Below, piece after piece: positions 19,948 through 29,391 of a stretch of DNA of 64,000 nucleotides. How positions within the stretch are numbered: position 1 is the stretch's first letter; each line of letters starts with the position of its first letter. The stretch is from NCBI GenBank assembly GCA_021732045.1, contig JAKFWK010000007.1:23395-87394 (forward strand), given 5' to 3'. The stretch is from Sulfurimonas sp. Lineage in GTDB: Bacteria > Campylobacterota > Campylobacteria > Campylobacterales > Sulfurimonadaceae. The notes under the pieces are model-generated. The model searched no databases. It was not told the origin of the DNA and saw only the letters and a list, made by a program, of their open reading frames with translations. A program made the translations under genes and the position numbers.

Positions 19948-21126
19948 TTAACTTCTATAATCAGCATTTATCTTTACATAGTCATGACCCAGATCGCATC
20001 CATACGCCTTAAAATTTCCATCTCCAATACCTAAATCACAAGAGATTGTAAATTTTTGATGCTGCATCACAACGGCACATTTTTTCTCCATCTCTGCATC
20101 AAAAAATAGTTCACCTCTATCATAAACACACAGATTATCAAACGAAATTTTCAAACTCTCTTCACTGCACTCTACCCCGCTAGCGCCAACTGTTGAAGCT
20201 ATTCTTCCCCAATTTGGATCCTCTCCAAAGAGTGCAGTTTTTACAAGAAGTGAGTCAGAGAGCGCTTTTGCTACAATCTCAGCATCTTTATCATCTTTTG
20301 CGCCACTTACTTTATAGGTAACAAGTTTTGTGGCACCCTCGCCGTCCCTAACCATCTCAAGCGCTAAAAAGTGCATTATTTTAAATAACACTTCTCTAAA
20401 TGCCTCTTTGTCATATGCTCCACTTTTTCCATTAGCTAAAAGCAAAACTGTATCATTCGTTGAAGTGTCTCCATCCACGCTAATGGCGTTAAATGTTGTT
20501 TTTATTGTCTCATCTAAAATCTCTTGCATCTCATTTTTTGAAACTTTGGCATCAGTAGTTATGAAGCAGAGCATAGTAGCCATTGCTGGATTTATCATAC
20601 CAGCGCCTTTTGCTATTGCACCTATGTTAAAACTGTTGCCATCATCAAGCTTAACGCTAAAAGCTATCTCTTTTGCAAAACTATCGGTTGTCATTATGGC
20701 TTTTGAAGCACTCTGTGAATCTTTTTTAGAGAAATCAAAAAGCTTCATACCTTCCATGATTTTCTCTTTTGGAAGTCTAACACCGATTACTCCAGTTGAA
20801 CTCATAATGGGATTTATAACACTCTTATCAAGAGTTGCAAGAACCTCTCTTATATCATCTATGCCAGATTTTCCAGTCATTGCATTTGCATTTTTAGAGT
20901 TGATTAACAAAAAATTACTCTTAAACTCTCCCATAGACAAAAAGTGTCTTATCGGGGCTGCACACATCTTATTTGTTGTAAAAACAGAAGCGACCTCACA
21001 CAAAACATCACTATATATAAATGCCATATCTTTTGCATTGTCTCTTTTGAGTCCAGCACTCACGCCATCAGCAAAAAAACCATTACTCTCACAAACCCCG
21101 CCTCGCATATAAGTTATATTATACAA
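19948..21126 (-). CDS. argJ: Glutamate N-acetyltransferase / amino-acid acetyltransferase ArgJ
   Basis: ArgJ moves acetyl from N-acetylornithine to glutamate in the cyclic arginine pathway. The 392-residue precursor cleaves itself between Ala183 and Thr184 in the motif PAMATML, the Thr becoming the nucleophile of the beta chain. KAIMTTDSF near residue 142 and [13 protein letters not shown] near the C-terminal third are also diagnostic. The start is a TTG at 21126 with AAGGAG seven bases upstream; an ATG six codons later is possible but has no ribosome-binding site. It is transcribed leftward, convergent with the TRIC-like gene. Confidence 0.95.
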   Translation of the reverse strand: MYNITYMRGGVCESNGFFADGVSAGLKRDNAKDMAFIYSDVLCEVASVFTTNKMCAAPIRHFLSMGEFKSNFLLINSKNANAMTGKSGIDDIREVLATLDKSVINPIMSSTGVIGVRLPKEKIMEGMKLFDFSKKDSQSASKAIMTTDSFAKEIAFSVKLDDGNSFNIGAIAKGAGMINPAMATMLCFITTDAKVSKNEMQEILDETIKTTFNAISVDGDTSTNDTVLLLANGKSGAYDKEAFREVLFKIMHFLALEMVRDGEGATKLVTYKVSGAKDDKDAEIVAKALSDSLLVKTALFGEDPNWGRIASTVGASGVECSEESLKISFDNLCVYDRGELFFDAEMEKKCAVVMQHQKFTISCDLGIGDGNFKAYGCDLGHDYVKINADYRS

Positions 21127-21237
21127 ATCAAAACTCCTTAACCATATTTTATTAATTTGATATTATCACATAATATTTTCAATTATAGATATTTAGAGTA
21201 GTAAAGAAAAGATATGTAAATGATTGTTGTAGGAAGT

Positions 21238-21256
21238 AAGCTTCAAAAAGAAGCTT
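21238..21256. repeat. Short inverted repeat between argJ and rpmB
   Basis: AAGCTTC and GAAGCTT form a 7-bp stem around an AAAAA loop, in the 200-bp gap between argJ and rpmB. Read on the minus strand the loop is TTTTT. It may be a regulatory or secondary stop structure upstream of argJ. Confidence 0.35.
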
Positions 21257-21278
21257 TGTGGTATATCTGAATATCTCT

Positions 21279-21318
21279 AAAAATAAAAATTCTTAACTCT
21301 TCTATGAGAGTTAAGAAT
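21279..21318 (-). terminator. Rho-independent terminator of rpmB
   Basis: A 12-bp perfect stem (ATTCTTAACTCT with AGAGTTAAGAAT) closes a 6-nt loop and, on the minus strand, runs into TTTTTATTTTTAG. It begins nine bases past the rpmB stop codon. This is one of the clearest intrinsic terminators in the window. Confidence 0.85.
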
Positions 21319-21326
21319 AGCTACAA

Positions 21327-21515
21327 CTAAGAATTTTTCTTAAGTGTACGCAACTCTCTTGCAGAAATTTTAATTTTTTGAGTAGTGCCGTCATCTAAAG
21401 TAATACGAAGTGTTCTAAGATTTAGTAAAAAACGACGCTTTGTTCTATTTTTTGCGTGAGAAACATTGTTCCCGCTCATTGGGCCTTTGCCGCTTATAGC
21501 ACATTTTCTTGCCAT
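21327..21515 (-). CDS. rpmB: 50S ribosomal protein L28
   Basis: The 62-residue basic protein starts [20 protein letters not shown] and contains [18 protein letters not shown], the standard L28 pattern. It binds 23S rRNA in the large subunit. It stands alone with its own terminator; the start has GGAACCC upstream. Confidence 0.97.
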   Translation of the reverse strand: MARKCAISGKGPMSGNNVSHAKNRTKRRFLLNLRTLRITLDDGTTQKIKISARELRTLKKNS

Positions 21516-21683
21516 GTTGGGTTCCTTATGTTAGGTTTTAAAGTTGCGAATTGTATCAGCTTCAAACAAAACTTCTGCTTAAGGGCTTTATTTGAATCTA
21601 TATTATTTTATGAATGTTATATCTTTATATATATCTTATTATTATGTAGTTAAAATGCATAAAATTTAACATATGTTGAGCCT

Positions 21684-22481
21684 ATGATAACAAAAAATAA
21701 AATAGATTCTTTTATAGAAAAAATTCCTCCTTCGCCGAAAATCATTAAAGAGACGCTTTTGCTTGTGAATCAAGGCGAATTAACTAAGGCAGCAAAAGTT
21801 GCTGGAGAAGATATGGCTCTTAGAACATATCTTAAAAATATAGTAAATAAGCCAATTTATGGCTTTACAAATGAGGTAAATGATCTTTCACAAATATTTG
21901 CTATTCTTGGATTATCACTAACCAAGCAAACCGTCTATAACTACATGATATCCCTGCTTAGTCCAGATAAGTGGGTCCTTTTTAAGCTAAATAAAAAAAC
22001 TTTTTATGAACTACAAGCAGATTTATCTAAAAATTGGGAAAAAATCCTAAAATATCTAAATATATCCGATAAAGAGATGTATAACGCAATAACTCTTCTA
22101 CCATCAAGTATAATCATAACAGAAGCTCTTTTTTTTGAGCATCTAGATGATGTAAAGCTTCTAAGAGAGACAAAAGCAATAGATTTTAATACAATTTTAA
22201 GTCGTCTTTGTGGGGTCTCTTTGTTTGATATCTGCGAAGAGATAGCAAAAAAATGGGAGATGAATGAGGTAATCTATAAAGTTATTCAATCTTCATCTGG
22301 CACCAAACAATCAGGCAACAAAGAGATTGATACCTTAGGAAAATGGATGCATCTGTTACTTTTTTATGAACTATCAAAACCAATATTTATAGAGGCCAGG
22401 CTTAATGATTTTATTGATTTTCAAATAGATTTTGTAGCTGATATTTACAGTGAGTTTGCTGAAGTTATGGAAATTTCATGA
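21684..22481 (+). CDS. HDOD-like signalling protein
   Basis: The 265-residue soluble protein resembles HDOD domains: an opening IPPSPKIIKETLLLVNQGELTKAAKVAGEDMALRTYLKNIVN matches the usual LPxLPxv...I..DP.L...LL.lvN layout, and ILGLSLTKQTVYNYM corresponds to the conserved I..lG...v. segment. HDOD proteins are non-enzymatic output modules in signalling. The stop overlaps the next gene by four bases, so the two products probably act together. The assignment is by pattern and moderate. Confidence 0.6.
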   Translation: MITKNKIDSFIEKIPPSPKIIKETLLLVNQGELTKAAKVAGEDMALRTYLKNIVNKPIYGFTNEVNDLSQIFAILGLSLTKQTVYNYMISLLSPDKWVLFKLNKKTFYELQADLSKNWEKILKYLNISDKEMYNAITLLPSSIIITEALFFEHLDDVKLLRETKAIDFNTILSRLCGVSLFDICEEIAKKWEMNEVIYKVIQSSSGTKQSGNKEIDTLGKWMHLLLFYELSKPIFIEARLNDFIDFQIDFVADIYSEFAEVMEIS

Positions 22482-23872
22482 AAGCAGTATTAAAAAAAGG
22501 AGTGGCTGTCTTTACACCACAAGGCTTTTTAGATGGAAACAACACAAGCGAGCTTCTAAGTATAGACGACATTGAATCAGCTATAAACTTAAAAGCAGAT
22601 ATGATTTTAGTTTCTCTCAAGAAAGTAATATTTTTCAACAAAAATGGTCTAGATGCTTTTACAAAACTGTTTCATGCAGTTCGTAAAAAAAATCATTCAA
22701 TTGTTGGATTTTGCGACTACGATGCAATAAAATATGATGCAATAAGAAAGTTTTTTGGGGATCAAATTGATTTTTCTTTATATAAAACTTCTGATATTGC
22801 ATCACTGTTTTCATCCGGTTTTAAAGAAACAGACAAAACAGTTCTACTTTATAGCCCTGATAAATCTCAAAGGACAGCTATGGCGATAGACCTTCATGAT
22901 GGTGGATACAACCCAATAGTTGCACAGACAGAGGAAGAGTTTAATGACAAAGCCAGCAAAAAAGAGCTTTATGATTATATAATTGACTTAACTTACCTAG
23001 GACATATGGGGCAAAAAATTGCGACAAGAGTGGCAGGAAATGCAATAATCTACACAGTATCACAATTTCTAGATGCAGAAATTAATGATAAATTTAATAT
23101 TGAATATCATAAAAACTCACTCAATGTTGGCTTTAGACTGTTTATATTTGACGCCTATAAAACTATAAGCATGAATGTCCATGCTCTTAACTTTTTCTCT
23201 AAACTAGCAAGCTCGGCAGCTGAATATAATGCGACAATATCTATCGTTGGTATGTCATTTAATAAAACTCCAGAATCATTTAAAGAGACGCTTGAAGATT
23301 CAGGTATTATTTTTTATGAACAGATGGATGATATTCTTCAAAACAAAGAGTTGTTAAAAGAGCTAGGAGCAAGTAGTGCTTCAAATATTAAAAACAAGAG
23401 AACAATAAACAAGCAAACAGTGACAGAGCTCCCTAGCTTTATAAGCGCCACTGTTGGAACAATAGAGATGATGACTAATGCAAAAGCTATCAAAAATGGT
23501 GTTAAAATAGATAATATTTTTATTGATGACAAAAAAGATAAAATAGCTAGCTCTATTGGATATTATGGAGATCTTGATGGTATGGTTATATTGGTTTTTC
23601 CAATAATTATTGCCAAAAAAGCTTGTGAACTTCTTATTGGTGAGCAGACTGATGATATTGAGTTAATACTAGATACATTAGCGGAACTAGTAAATATTGT
23701 GGGCGGAAAGATAAAAACTCTACTTGCAGATGAAAACATAAATGTAAATATTACACTCCCTAGAACTTACGGCAACATAGATAGTTTACTTGAAGTTATT
23801 GAGAATAAAAAAGGCGTTCAGGTAGATTTGTCATTCAATGATGATAAATTTTTATTCTTCTTAACAAGATAA
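22478..23872 (+). CDS. STAS-like / CheX-like chemotaxis protein
   Basis: The 464-residue protein has an N-terminal region resembling a STAS or anti-sigma antagonist fold (VAVFTPQGFLDGNN, ADMILVSLKKVIFFNKNGLD), a receiver-like middle part (KTVLLYSPDKSQRTAMAIDL), and a C-terminal CheX-like domain with ELVNIVGGKIKTLL near residue 400 and ITLPRT. CheX dephosphorylates CheY-P through an E-xx-N motif, which is present as ELVN. It is translationally coupled to the HDOD gene. A role in chemotaxis or another phosphorelay is inferred. Confidence 0.65.
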   Translation: MKAVLKKGVAVFTPQGFLDGNNTSELLSIDDIESAINLKADMILVSLKKVIFFNKNGLDAFTKLFHAVRKKNHSIVGFCDYDAIKYDAIRKFFGDQIDFSLYKTSDIASLFSSGFKETDKTVLLYSPDKSQRTAMAIDLHDGGYNPIVAQTEEEFNDKASKKELYDYIIDLTYLGHMGQKIATRVAGNAIIYTVSQFLDAEINDKFNIEYHKNSLNVGFRLFIFDAYKTISMNVHALNFFSKLASSAAEYNATISIVGMSFNKTPESFKETLEDSGIIFYEQMDDILQNKELLKELGASSASNIKNKRTINKQTVTELPSFISATVGTIEMMTNAKAIKNGVKIDNIFIDDKKDKIASSIGYYGDLDGMVILVFPIIIAKKACELLIGEQTDDIELILDTLAELVNIVGGKIKTLLADENINVNITLPRTYGNIDSLLEVIENKKGVQVDLSFNDDKFLFFLTR

Positions 23873-23929
23873 AAGCTATCAAAGTGTAATATTGCGTTAA
23901 TTTTTACAACAAATACAATAAGGTTTATC

Positions 23930-24574
23930 ATGCTCATATCCCCAAGTGTTTTATCTGCTGACTTTGGTAATCTACAAAGAGATATTGAAGATATTTGCAA
24001 CGCTGGATGTGACTTCATACATGTTGATGTTATGGATGGGCACTTTGTTCCCAACTTAACAATTGGACCTGTTGTAGTATCTGCCATCGCGAAAGTCGCA
24101 ACCAAGCCTTTAGACATCCACTTGATGGTTGAAAATAACTCATTTTTTGTTGATCTTTTCGCTCCACTAAAACCGCAATACATCTCTTTCCATATAGAAG
24201 AAGAGAAACATCCCCATAGATTAATCCAAAAGATTCGCTCTCTAGGTATTAAATCTGCGATTGTTTTAAACCCTCACACTCCACCAGAAGAAATAGAGTT
24301 TTTACTTGAAGATTTGGATATGGTTCTTCTTATGAGTGTAAATCCTGGCTTTGGCGGTCAAAGCTTTATTGAGAGTGTTATACCAAAGGCAAAAAGATTG
24401 AGTGCTATGAGAGATAAAATTAACCCGAACTGCTTAATAGAGGTAGATGGTGGTGTTAGTGATAAAAATGTGGAACAACTCAGAGATGCTGGCGTTGATA
24501 TTGTCGTAGCTGGAAGTTATATATTTAATCATACTGACAAAAAAAAGGCAATTATGAGCCTTCAATGCAGATAG
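23930..24574 (+). CDS. rpe: Ribulose-phosphate 3-epimerase
   Basis: The 214-residue TIM-barrel enzyme interconverts ribulose 5-phosphate and xylulose 5-phosphate in the pentose phosphate and Calvin-type pathways. Diagnostic segments are PSVLSADFGNL, HVDVMDGHFVPNLTIGP with metal-binding His and Asp, MSVNPGFGGQSFI and EVDGGVSD. The length is normal. It precedes trpF by 32 bases. Confidence 0.97.
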   Translation: MLISPSVLSADFGNLQRDIEDICNAGCDFIHVDVMDGHFVPNLTIGPVVVSAIAKVATKPLDIHLMVENNSFFVDLFAPLKPQYISFHIEEEKHPHRLIQKIRSLGIKSAIVLNPHTPPEEIEFLLEDLDMVLLMSVNPGFGGQSFIESVIPKAKRLSAMRDKINPNCLIEVDGGVSDKNVEQLRDAGVDIVVAGSYIFNHTDKKKAIMSLQCR

Positions 24575-24606
24575 TAAAAATTTCAATGCTACAAAAAAGA
24601 TAAATT

Positions 24607-25194
24607 ATGAGAGTAAAAATCTGCGGCATAACCTCATATAGAGATGCAATGATTGCCATAGATGCTGGAGCTGATGCGCTAGGTTTTGTTTTCTATGAAA
24701 AATCTCCAAGATATATTTCCCCTCGTGATGCTAGAGCTATAATAAAAGAACTTCCTCCATTTGTAGAAAAAGTCGCTCTTTTTGTAAATTCTGATGCTCA
24801 AATAATCAACTCCTACTCTCAAGAAGCTGGAACTACGCTGGCTCAGCTTCATTTTGAAGTAAATGACTCTTTATGCAGACAACTTTTTGTTCCATACATT
24901 AAAGTAGTAAGAGCTCAAAAAGCTAGTGATATATTACAATATAGTGATGAATACAGGCTAATTGACGCTTATTGTGAAGAGTATGGTGGTGCTGGAAAAA
25001 GATTAAATATTGAATGGTTTAAAGATGTTGATTGTTCTAAAATAATTCTAGCAGGTGGGCTAAACCCTCAAAATGTTGCATCTCTAAAGAATTATGGATT
25101 TTATGGTGTTGATGTTAGCAGTGGGGTAGAGTTATCACACGGCATAAAGAGTGAGCAAAAAGTTAAAGAATTCATAGCTAATGCTAAGTCATGA
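24607..25194 (+). CDS. trpF: Phosphoribosylanthranilate isomerase
   Basis: TrpF performs the Amadori rearrangement of phosphoribosylanthranilate in tryptophan synthesis. The 195-residue TIM barrel shows RVKICGITSYRDA with the catalytic Cys, GADALGFVFYEKSPRYISP, the general-acid Asp in YRLIDAY, and GGLNPQNV and GVDVSSGVE. It overlaps the following exonuclease gene by 14 bases. No other trp gene is nearby. Confidence 0.96.
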   Translation: MRVKICGITSYRDAMIAIDAGADALGFVFYEKSPRYISPRDARAIIKELPPFVEKVALFVNSDAQIINSYSQEAGTTLAQLHFEVNDSLCRQLFVPYIKVVRAQKASDILQYSDEYRLIDAYCEEYGGAGKRLNIEWFKDVDCSKIILAGGLNPQNVASLKNYGFYGVDVSSGVELSHGIKSEQKVKEFIANAKS

Positions 25195-25996
25195 TTTTAT
25201 TCTAGATGCAAAAAGCATCCATAAACTCTCAACTACTGGTCTGTCTGCAAAAACACTTAAAGAGCAGATAAATGATAATTTAGATTTTCTACTTGAGCTT
25301 TGGTATGCACAAGGCTTAAAGATTGTAAAACACCAAAGCAATTACTTTTTTGCCACTAGCTTTATACCAATAAAAGATATGGAATTTTGTATAGTTGATA
25401 TTGAAACAAATGGTTCTAAAATAGAAAAACATCAAATCATAGAGATTGGTGCCATAAAAGTAAAAAATGGCGAGATAGTTGGCAGATATGAATCATTTGT
25501 AAACTGTCATGAGATAAATCCAAATATTACAGAGATAACAGGCATATCTGTCGAAGATACCAAAGATGCGCCTAGTTTAAAAAATGTAATGCATGAGTTT
25601 AAAGCTTTTTTGCAAGACTCTGTATTTGTTGCACACGATATCAAATTTGACTATAGGTTTATATCTTTAAGTATGCAAAATGTTGGCTTAGCTCCACTGT
25701 TAAATAGAAGCTTATGCTCATTGGCGTTAGCAGAGAGAACAATTGAGTCATACAGATATGCACTCTCATACCTCAATGAATCTCTTAATTTGTATCCAAG
25801 CGCAACACACCACAGAGCTATGAGTGATGCGTTAACAACTAACGAACTTTTAAAACTATCATTAAAAAACATAGGGGATGATATTAAAAGCGTTGAGGAT
25901 CTTATAAGATTTTCCAAGGAAGCAAAAAGATTAAAAAGACCAAAATTTAATCCTACAAGAGAGAATATTAATGGCAGAACAAGCGAAGATGAGTAG
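25181..25996 (+). CDS. DnaQ-family 3'-5' exonuclease
   Basis: The 271-residue protein carries a DEDDh exonuclease domain: Asp73 and Glu75 in FCIVDIETNG, a second Asp in VAHDIKFDYRF, and His plus Asp in HRAMSDALTT. The N-terminal 65 residues form a small helical extension. This is the form of epsilon-like proofreading or repair exonuclease found in Campylobacterota; whether it serves as the replicative proofreader cannot be told here. It overlaps trpF and ends two bases from the convergent accA stop codon. Confidence 0.88.
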   Translation: MLSHDFILDAKSIHKLSTTGLSAKTLKEQINDNLDFLLELWYAQGLKIVKHQSNYFFATSFIPIKDMEFCIVDIETNGSKIEKHQIIEIGAIKVKNGEIVGRYESFVNCHEINPNITEITGISVEDTKDAPSLKNVMHEFKAFLQDSVFVAHDIKFDYRFISLSMQNVGLAPLLNRSLCSLALAERTIESYRYALSYLNESLNLYPSATHHRAMSDALTTNELLKLSLKNIGDDIKSVEDLIRFSKEAKRLKRPKFNPTRENINGRTSEDE

Positions 25997-25997
25997 T

Positions 25998-26933
25998 TTA
26001 TTCGCTATAAGCTCCAACGCCTGTTAGTTTTTTATATCTCTGTTCCATTCTTTCTTCATCACTCATTTTGCGAAGCTCCTTAAGCTCTGCTAAAAAATAA
26101 TTTTTTATTGCATTTGCAGCACTTTCTTTATCTCTATGTGCTCCAATAAGTGGCTCATCTATAACATCATCTATAAGATTTAATTTCTTTAAATCTCCAC
26201 TTGTTATCTTCATGGCATTTGTAGCAACTTCTGCTTTTGCTGGGTCATTCCATAAAATAGCAGAACATCCCTCAGGCGAAATAACGCTAAATACTGAGTA
26301 TCTCATCATTGCAAATCTATCAGCAACTCCAATAGCAAGGGCACCGCCACTTCCTCCTTCGCCAATAACAACTGAAATGGTTTGAGTATTTAAAGCAGAT
26401 AGCTCAAGCAGATTTCTAGCAATTGCCTCACTTTGATTTCTTTCTTCAGCCCCAATTCCAGGATAGGCACCAGGAGTATCAACAAACATTAGTAGTGGGA
26501 TTTTAAATTTCTCAGCTAATTTTGCAGCACGAAGAGCTTTTCTGTAGCCCTCTGGATGTGGCATACCAAAATTTCTTTTGATTTTATTTTTTGTTCCACG
26601 ACCCTTTTGCTCACCAATAACTACAACTTTTTCATCGCCTATATAACCGATATAGCATAAAATCGCAGCATCATCCCGAAAATGTCTATCGCCATGAATC
26701 TCATACTTATCTCGCATAAGCAAGTTTATATAATCAAGAGCATATGGTCTATCTAAATGACGAGCGAGTTGAAGCTGTTGAAAGGGAGATAGGTTGTTAA
26801 AAATATTTGAAACTTCTGCTTCAAGTTGATCTTTTAGTGCTACTAACGCGGCATCATCATGACGAACTTGAGCCGATACAATATCTTCTTGAATGAACTT
26901 AATTTTATATTCAAAGTCTAAATATGTTGCCAA
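25998..26933 (-). CDS. accA: Acetyl-CoA carboxylase carboxyltransferase subunit alpha
   Basis: AccA pairs with AccD to move the carboxyl group from carboxybiotin to acetyl-CoA, making malonyl-CoA. The 311-residue protein has the family blocks [54 protein letters not shown] and the oxyanion-hole region [25 protein letters not shown] followed by [12 protein letters not shown]. It is the last gene of the leftward fatty acid cluster, 15 bases after fabF. Confidence 0.97.
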   Translation of the reverse strand: MATYLDFEYKIKFIQEDIVSAQVRHDDAALVALKDQLEAEVSNIFNNLSPFQQLQLARHLDRPYALDYINLLMRDKYEIHGDRHFRDDAAILCYIGYIGDEKVVVIGEQKGRGTKNKIKRNFGMPHPEGYRKALRAAKLAEKFKIPLLMFVDTPGAYPGIGAEERNQSEAIARNLLELSALNTQTISVVIGEGGSGGALAIGVADRFAMMRYSVFSVISPEGCSAILWNDPAKAEVATNAMKITSGDLKKLNLIDDVIDEPLIGAHRDKESAANAIKNYFLAELKELRKMSDEERMEQRYKKLTGVGAYSE

Positions 26934-26948
26934 TTTAAATCCCTGTAT

Positions 26949-28166
26949 TTAGATTTTTTTGAATATCAAAACGCCGTTAGTTCCGCCAAAGCCAAAAGAG
27001 TTACTCATAACTGTATTTAGCTCTGCTTTTCTTGACTTGTTTGGAACAATATCTAAATCACAATTTTCATCTGCTGTTTCATAGTTTATCGTTGGAGGTA
27101 TAATTCCATCACGCATTGACATAAGACAAACAACTGCTTCAATACCGCCAGCTGCACCAAGACAGTGACCAATCTGACCTTTTATTGAGCTCATTGGAGG
27201 GCAGTTTTCTTTACCACCTAATAACTCTTTCAGTGCTGCAGTCTCATTTTTATCATTAATTGGCGTGCTTGTTCCATGCGCGTTTACATAATCAAGCTTT
27301 GGAAAACCTGCCATTTTATGTGCTGCTTTCATAGCTCGAGCAGGACCATCAAGGCTTGGAGTTGTTATGTGATTTGCATCTCCGCTCTCTCCAAAACCTA
27401 TGATTTCGCCATAAATATTTGCTCCCCTTGCAACTGCATCTTCATAAGTCTCTAAGATTAAAGCAGCGGCGCCTTCGCCCATTACAAATCCATCACGATC
27501 TGCATCAAAAGGACGAGAAGCCTTTTTTGGATTTTCATTATTTGTTGAGAGTGCTTTCATTGCGGCAAATCCGCCAACACCAGCACCTGTAATAGCACAC
27601 TCAGCCGAGACAACTAACATCTTATCAGCACCACCGCACATAATCGTCTTTACAGCTTCACTAATAGCGTGAGTTCCAGCGGCACATGCCGTAACACTTG
27701 AGAGATTTGGACCTTTTGTTCCATGCTCAATCGATACAAAACCACCAAGCATATTTACTAAAGCGGATGGGATAAAAAATGGAGATATTTTACGAGAGCC
27801 TCTTGTTTCAATGATTATAGAGTTTTTTTCTATTGCAGGAAGTCCGCCGATTCCAGAGCCAGCGCTTATACCGAATCTTTCCATATCAATATTTTCGCCA
27901 AAATTAGCATCTGCCATCGCCTCTTGAGCTGCTTTTAGTCCAAGATGAATAAATCTATCGGCTTTTTTTACCTCTTTTGCTGCCATAACTGTTTCTGGAT
28001 TGAAATTTTTAACTTCACCTGCAATTTTTACAGCATAATCTTCAGGATCAAAAAGAGTGATAGTGTCTATCCCACATTCACCATCACAAATAGCTTTAAA
28101 TGAGCTCTCTTTATCGTTTCCTACTGCATTTATCATGCCCAATCCTGTAACTACAACTCTTTTCAT
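26949..28166 (-). CDS. fabF: Beta-ketoacyl-ACP synthase II
   Basis: FabF extends the acyl chain by condensing acyl-ACP with malonyl-ACP. The 405-residue thiolase-fold protein has the active-site Cys in VTACAAGTHAI, His in NAHGTSTPINDKNE and His in GQIGHCLGAAG. It lies between acpP and accA in an operon that supplies its substrates. Confidence 0.97.
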   Translation of the reverse strand: MKRVVVTGLGMINAVGNDKESSFKAICDGECGIDTITLFDPEDYAVKIAGEVKNFNPETVMAAKEVKKADRFIHLGLKAAQEAMADANFGENIDMERFGISAGSGIGGLPAIEKNSIIIETRGSRKISPFFIPSALVNMLGGFVSIEHGTKGPNLSSVTACAAGTHAISEAVKTIMCGGADKMLVVSAECAITGAGVGGFAAMKALSTNNENPKKASRPFDADRDGFVMGEGAAALILETYEDAVARGANIYGEIIGFGESGDANHITTPSLDGPARAMKAAHKMAGFPKLDYVNAHGTSTPINDKNETAALKELLGGKENCPPMSSIKGQIGHCLGAAGGIEAVVCLMSMRDGIIPPTINYETADENCDLDIVPNKSRKAELNTVMSNSFGFGGTNGVLIFKKI

Positions 28167-28283
28167 TTAAAATCTCCGTAAAAAAATATAAAATATTTTG
28201 TAAAAATCAGAAAAACTGACTACTAAAAAATATTTTCCACCAAGAAGCCCCTACAAGAAGCTCTTAGTAAAAATATAATGTAA

Positions 28284-28511
28284 CTATTTGCTTTCGATAT
28301 AGTTAACTACATCTCTAACAGTTCTAATTTTTTCTGCTTCATCATCAGGAATTTCAATATCGAATTTCTCTTCAAGGGCCATAACCAACTCAACTACATC
28401 TAGACTATCTGCACCTAAATCTTCAACGAACTTTGCGTCTTCTTTTACTTCATCAGCGCTAACGCCTAATTGCTCAACTACTACTTCTTTGATATCGTCT
28501 AAAAGTGCCAT
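28284..28511 (-). CDS. acpP: Acyl carrier protein
   Basis: The 75-residue acidic protein carries the growing acyl chain on a phosphopantetheine arm attached to Ser36 in the motif [11 protein letters not shown]. Composition and length are standard. A 117-base gap separates it from fabF, which may allow separate control because ACP is needed in large excess. Confidence 0.98.
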   Translation of the reverse strand: MALLDDIKEVVVEQLGVSADEVKEDAKFVEDLGADSLDVVELVMALEEKFDIEIPDDEAEKIRTVRDVVNYIESK

Positions 28512-28611
28512 TATAGCTCCTATGTTTTATATGTAAAATCACGAAATTATAGCACAACTAACTTAATTAATTAAAAATACACACTAAATATGGCACTATA
28601 GGGGATAAAGT

Positions 28612-29358
28612 CTATGCCATATTTAATCCACCATTTACTTTTAGCGTCTCTCCGGTTATGTAACTTGAGTGGTCTGAGAGTAAAAATGCTGTGGCCTCTG
28701 CAACCTCAATTGCATTACCAAAACGCTTCATTGGAATCTTAGAAGTAAACCCATTTTTTATCTCATCACTTAGTGCATCCGTCATCTCAGTAGCTATAAA
28801 ACCTGGAGTAACTGTGTTGTAACGAATCCCACTTGTAGCGGCCTCTATAGCAAAACTTTTACTCATAGCTATAACTCCACCTTTACTCGCAGAGTAGTTT
28901 GTTTGTCCAGCGTTTCCAGTCTCACCAACAATCGAAGCTATGTTTACAACGGCTCCAAATTTTTTCTTTCTCATAACTTTCATGGCTTCACGACATCCAA
29001 TAAAACATGAAGTAAGATTTGCATTTATAACACTCATAAAATCTTCTGTTTTCATACGAAGAGCTAGTTTATCGTTTGTAATTCCAGCATTATTTACAAG
29101 ATATGAAAGCTCACCATCACAATCAGTAATCATATTAATTGCTTCAACAAAAGCATCTTCATCGCTTACATCAAAACCAATAACAGCAGCTCTGCCACCA
29201 CTTGCCTCAATTGCATCTTTGATGGCATCTGCCTCTTTTGCTCCACTTCTATAATTAATCCAAACTTTCAACCCATAGCCTGCTAAAACTTTCGCTATTT
29301 CCGCCCCGATACCACGACTTGAACCTGTTACTAGAACATTTTTTCCACTAAATTTCAT
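28612..29358 (-). CDS. fabG: 3-oxoacyl-ACP reductase
   Basis: FabG is an NADPH-dependent short-chain dehydrogenase that reduces 3-oxoacyl-ACP. The protein has the cofactor motif VTGSSRGIGAEI, NNAGIT, and the catalytic Ser-Tyr-Lys with YSASKGGVIAMSK. I place the start at the ATG at 29358 because GGAG lies about nine bases upstream; an ATG at 29373 is contained in that ribosome-binding stretch. This gives 248 residues, the usual size. Confidence 0.96.
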   Translation of the reverse strand: MKFSGKNVLVTGSSRGIGAEIAKVLAGYGLKVWINYRSGAKEADAIKDAIEASGGRAAVIGFDVSDEDAFVEAINMITDCDGELSYLVNNAGITNDKLALRMKTEDFMSVINANLTSCFIGCREAMKVMRKKKFGAVVNIASIVGETGNAGQTNYSASKGGVIAMSKSFAIEAATSGIRYNTVTPGFIATEMTDALSDEIKNGFTSKIPMKRFGNAIEVAEATAFLLSDHSSYITGETLKVNGGLNMA

Positions 29359-29391
29359 TCTGTTTTTCTCCATTTTTATTTATTTCTGTTT

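Noticed and set aside
20330..21112. A 260-codon plus-strand frame opposite argJ
   Set aside because: It is antisense to a clearly conserved gene and has no ribosome-binding site or recognisable domain.
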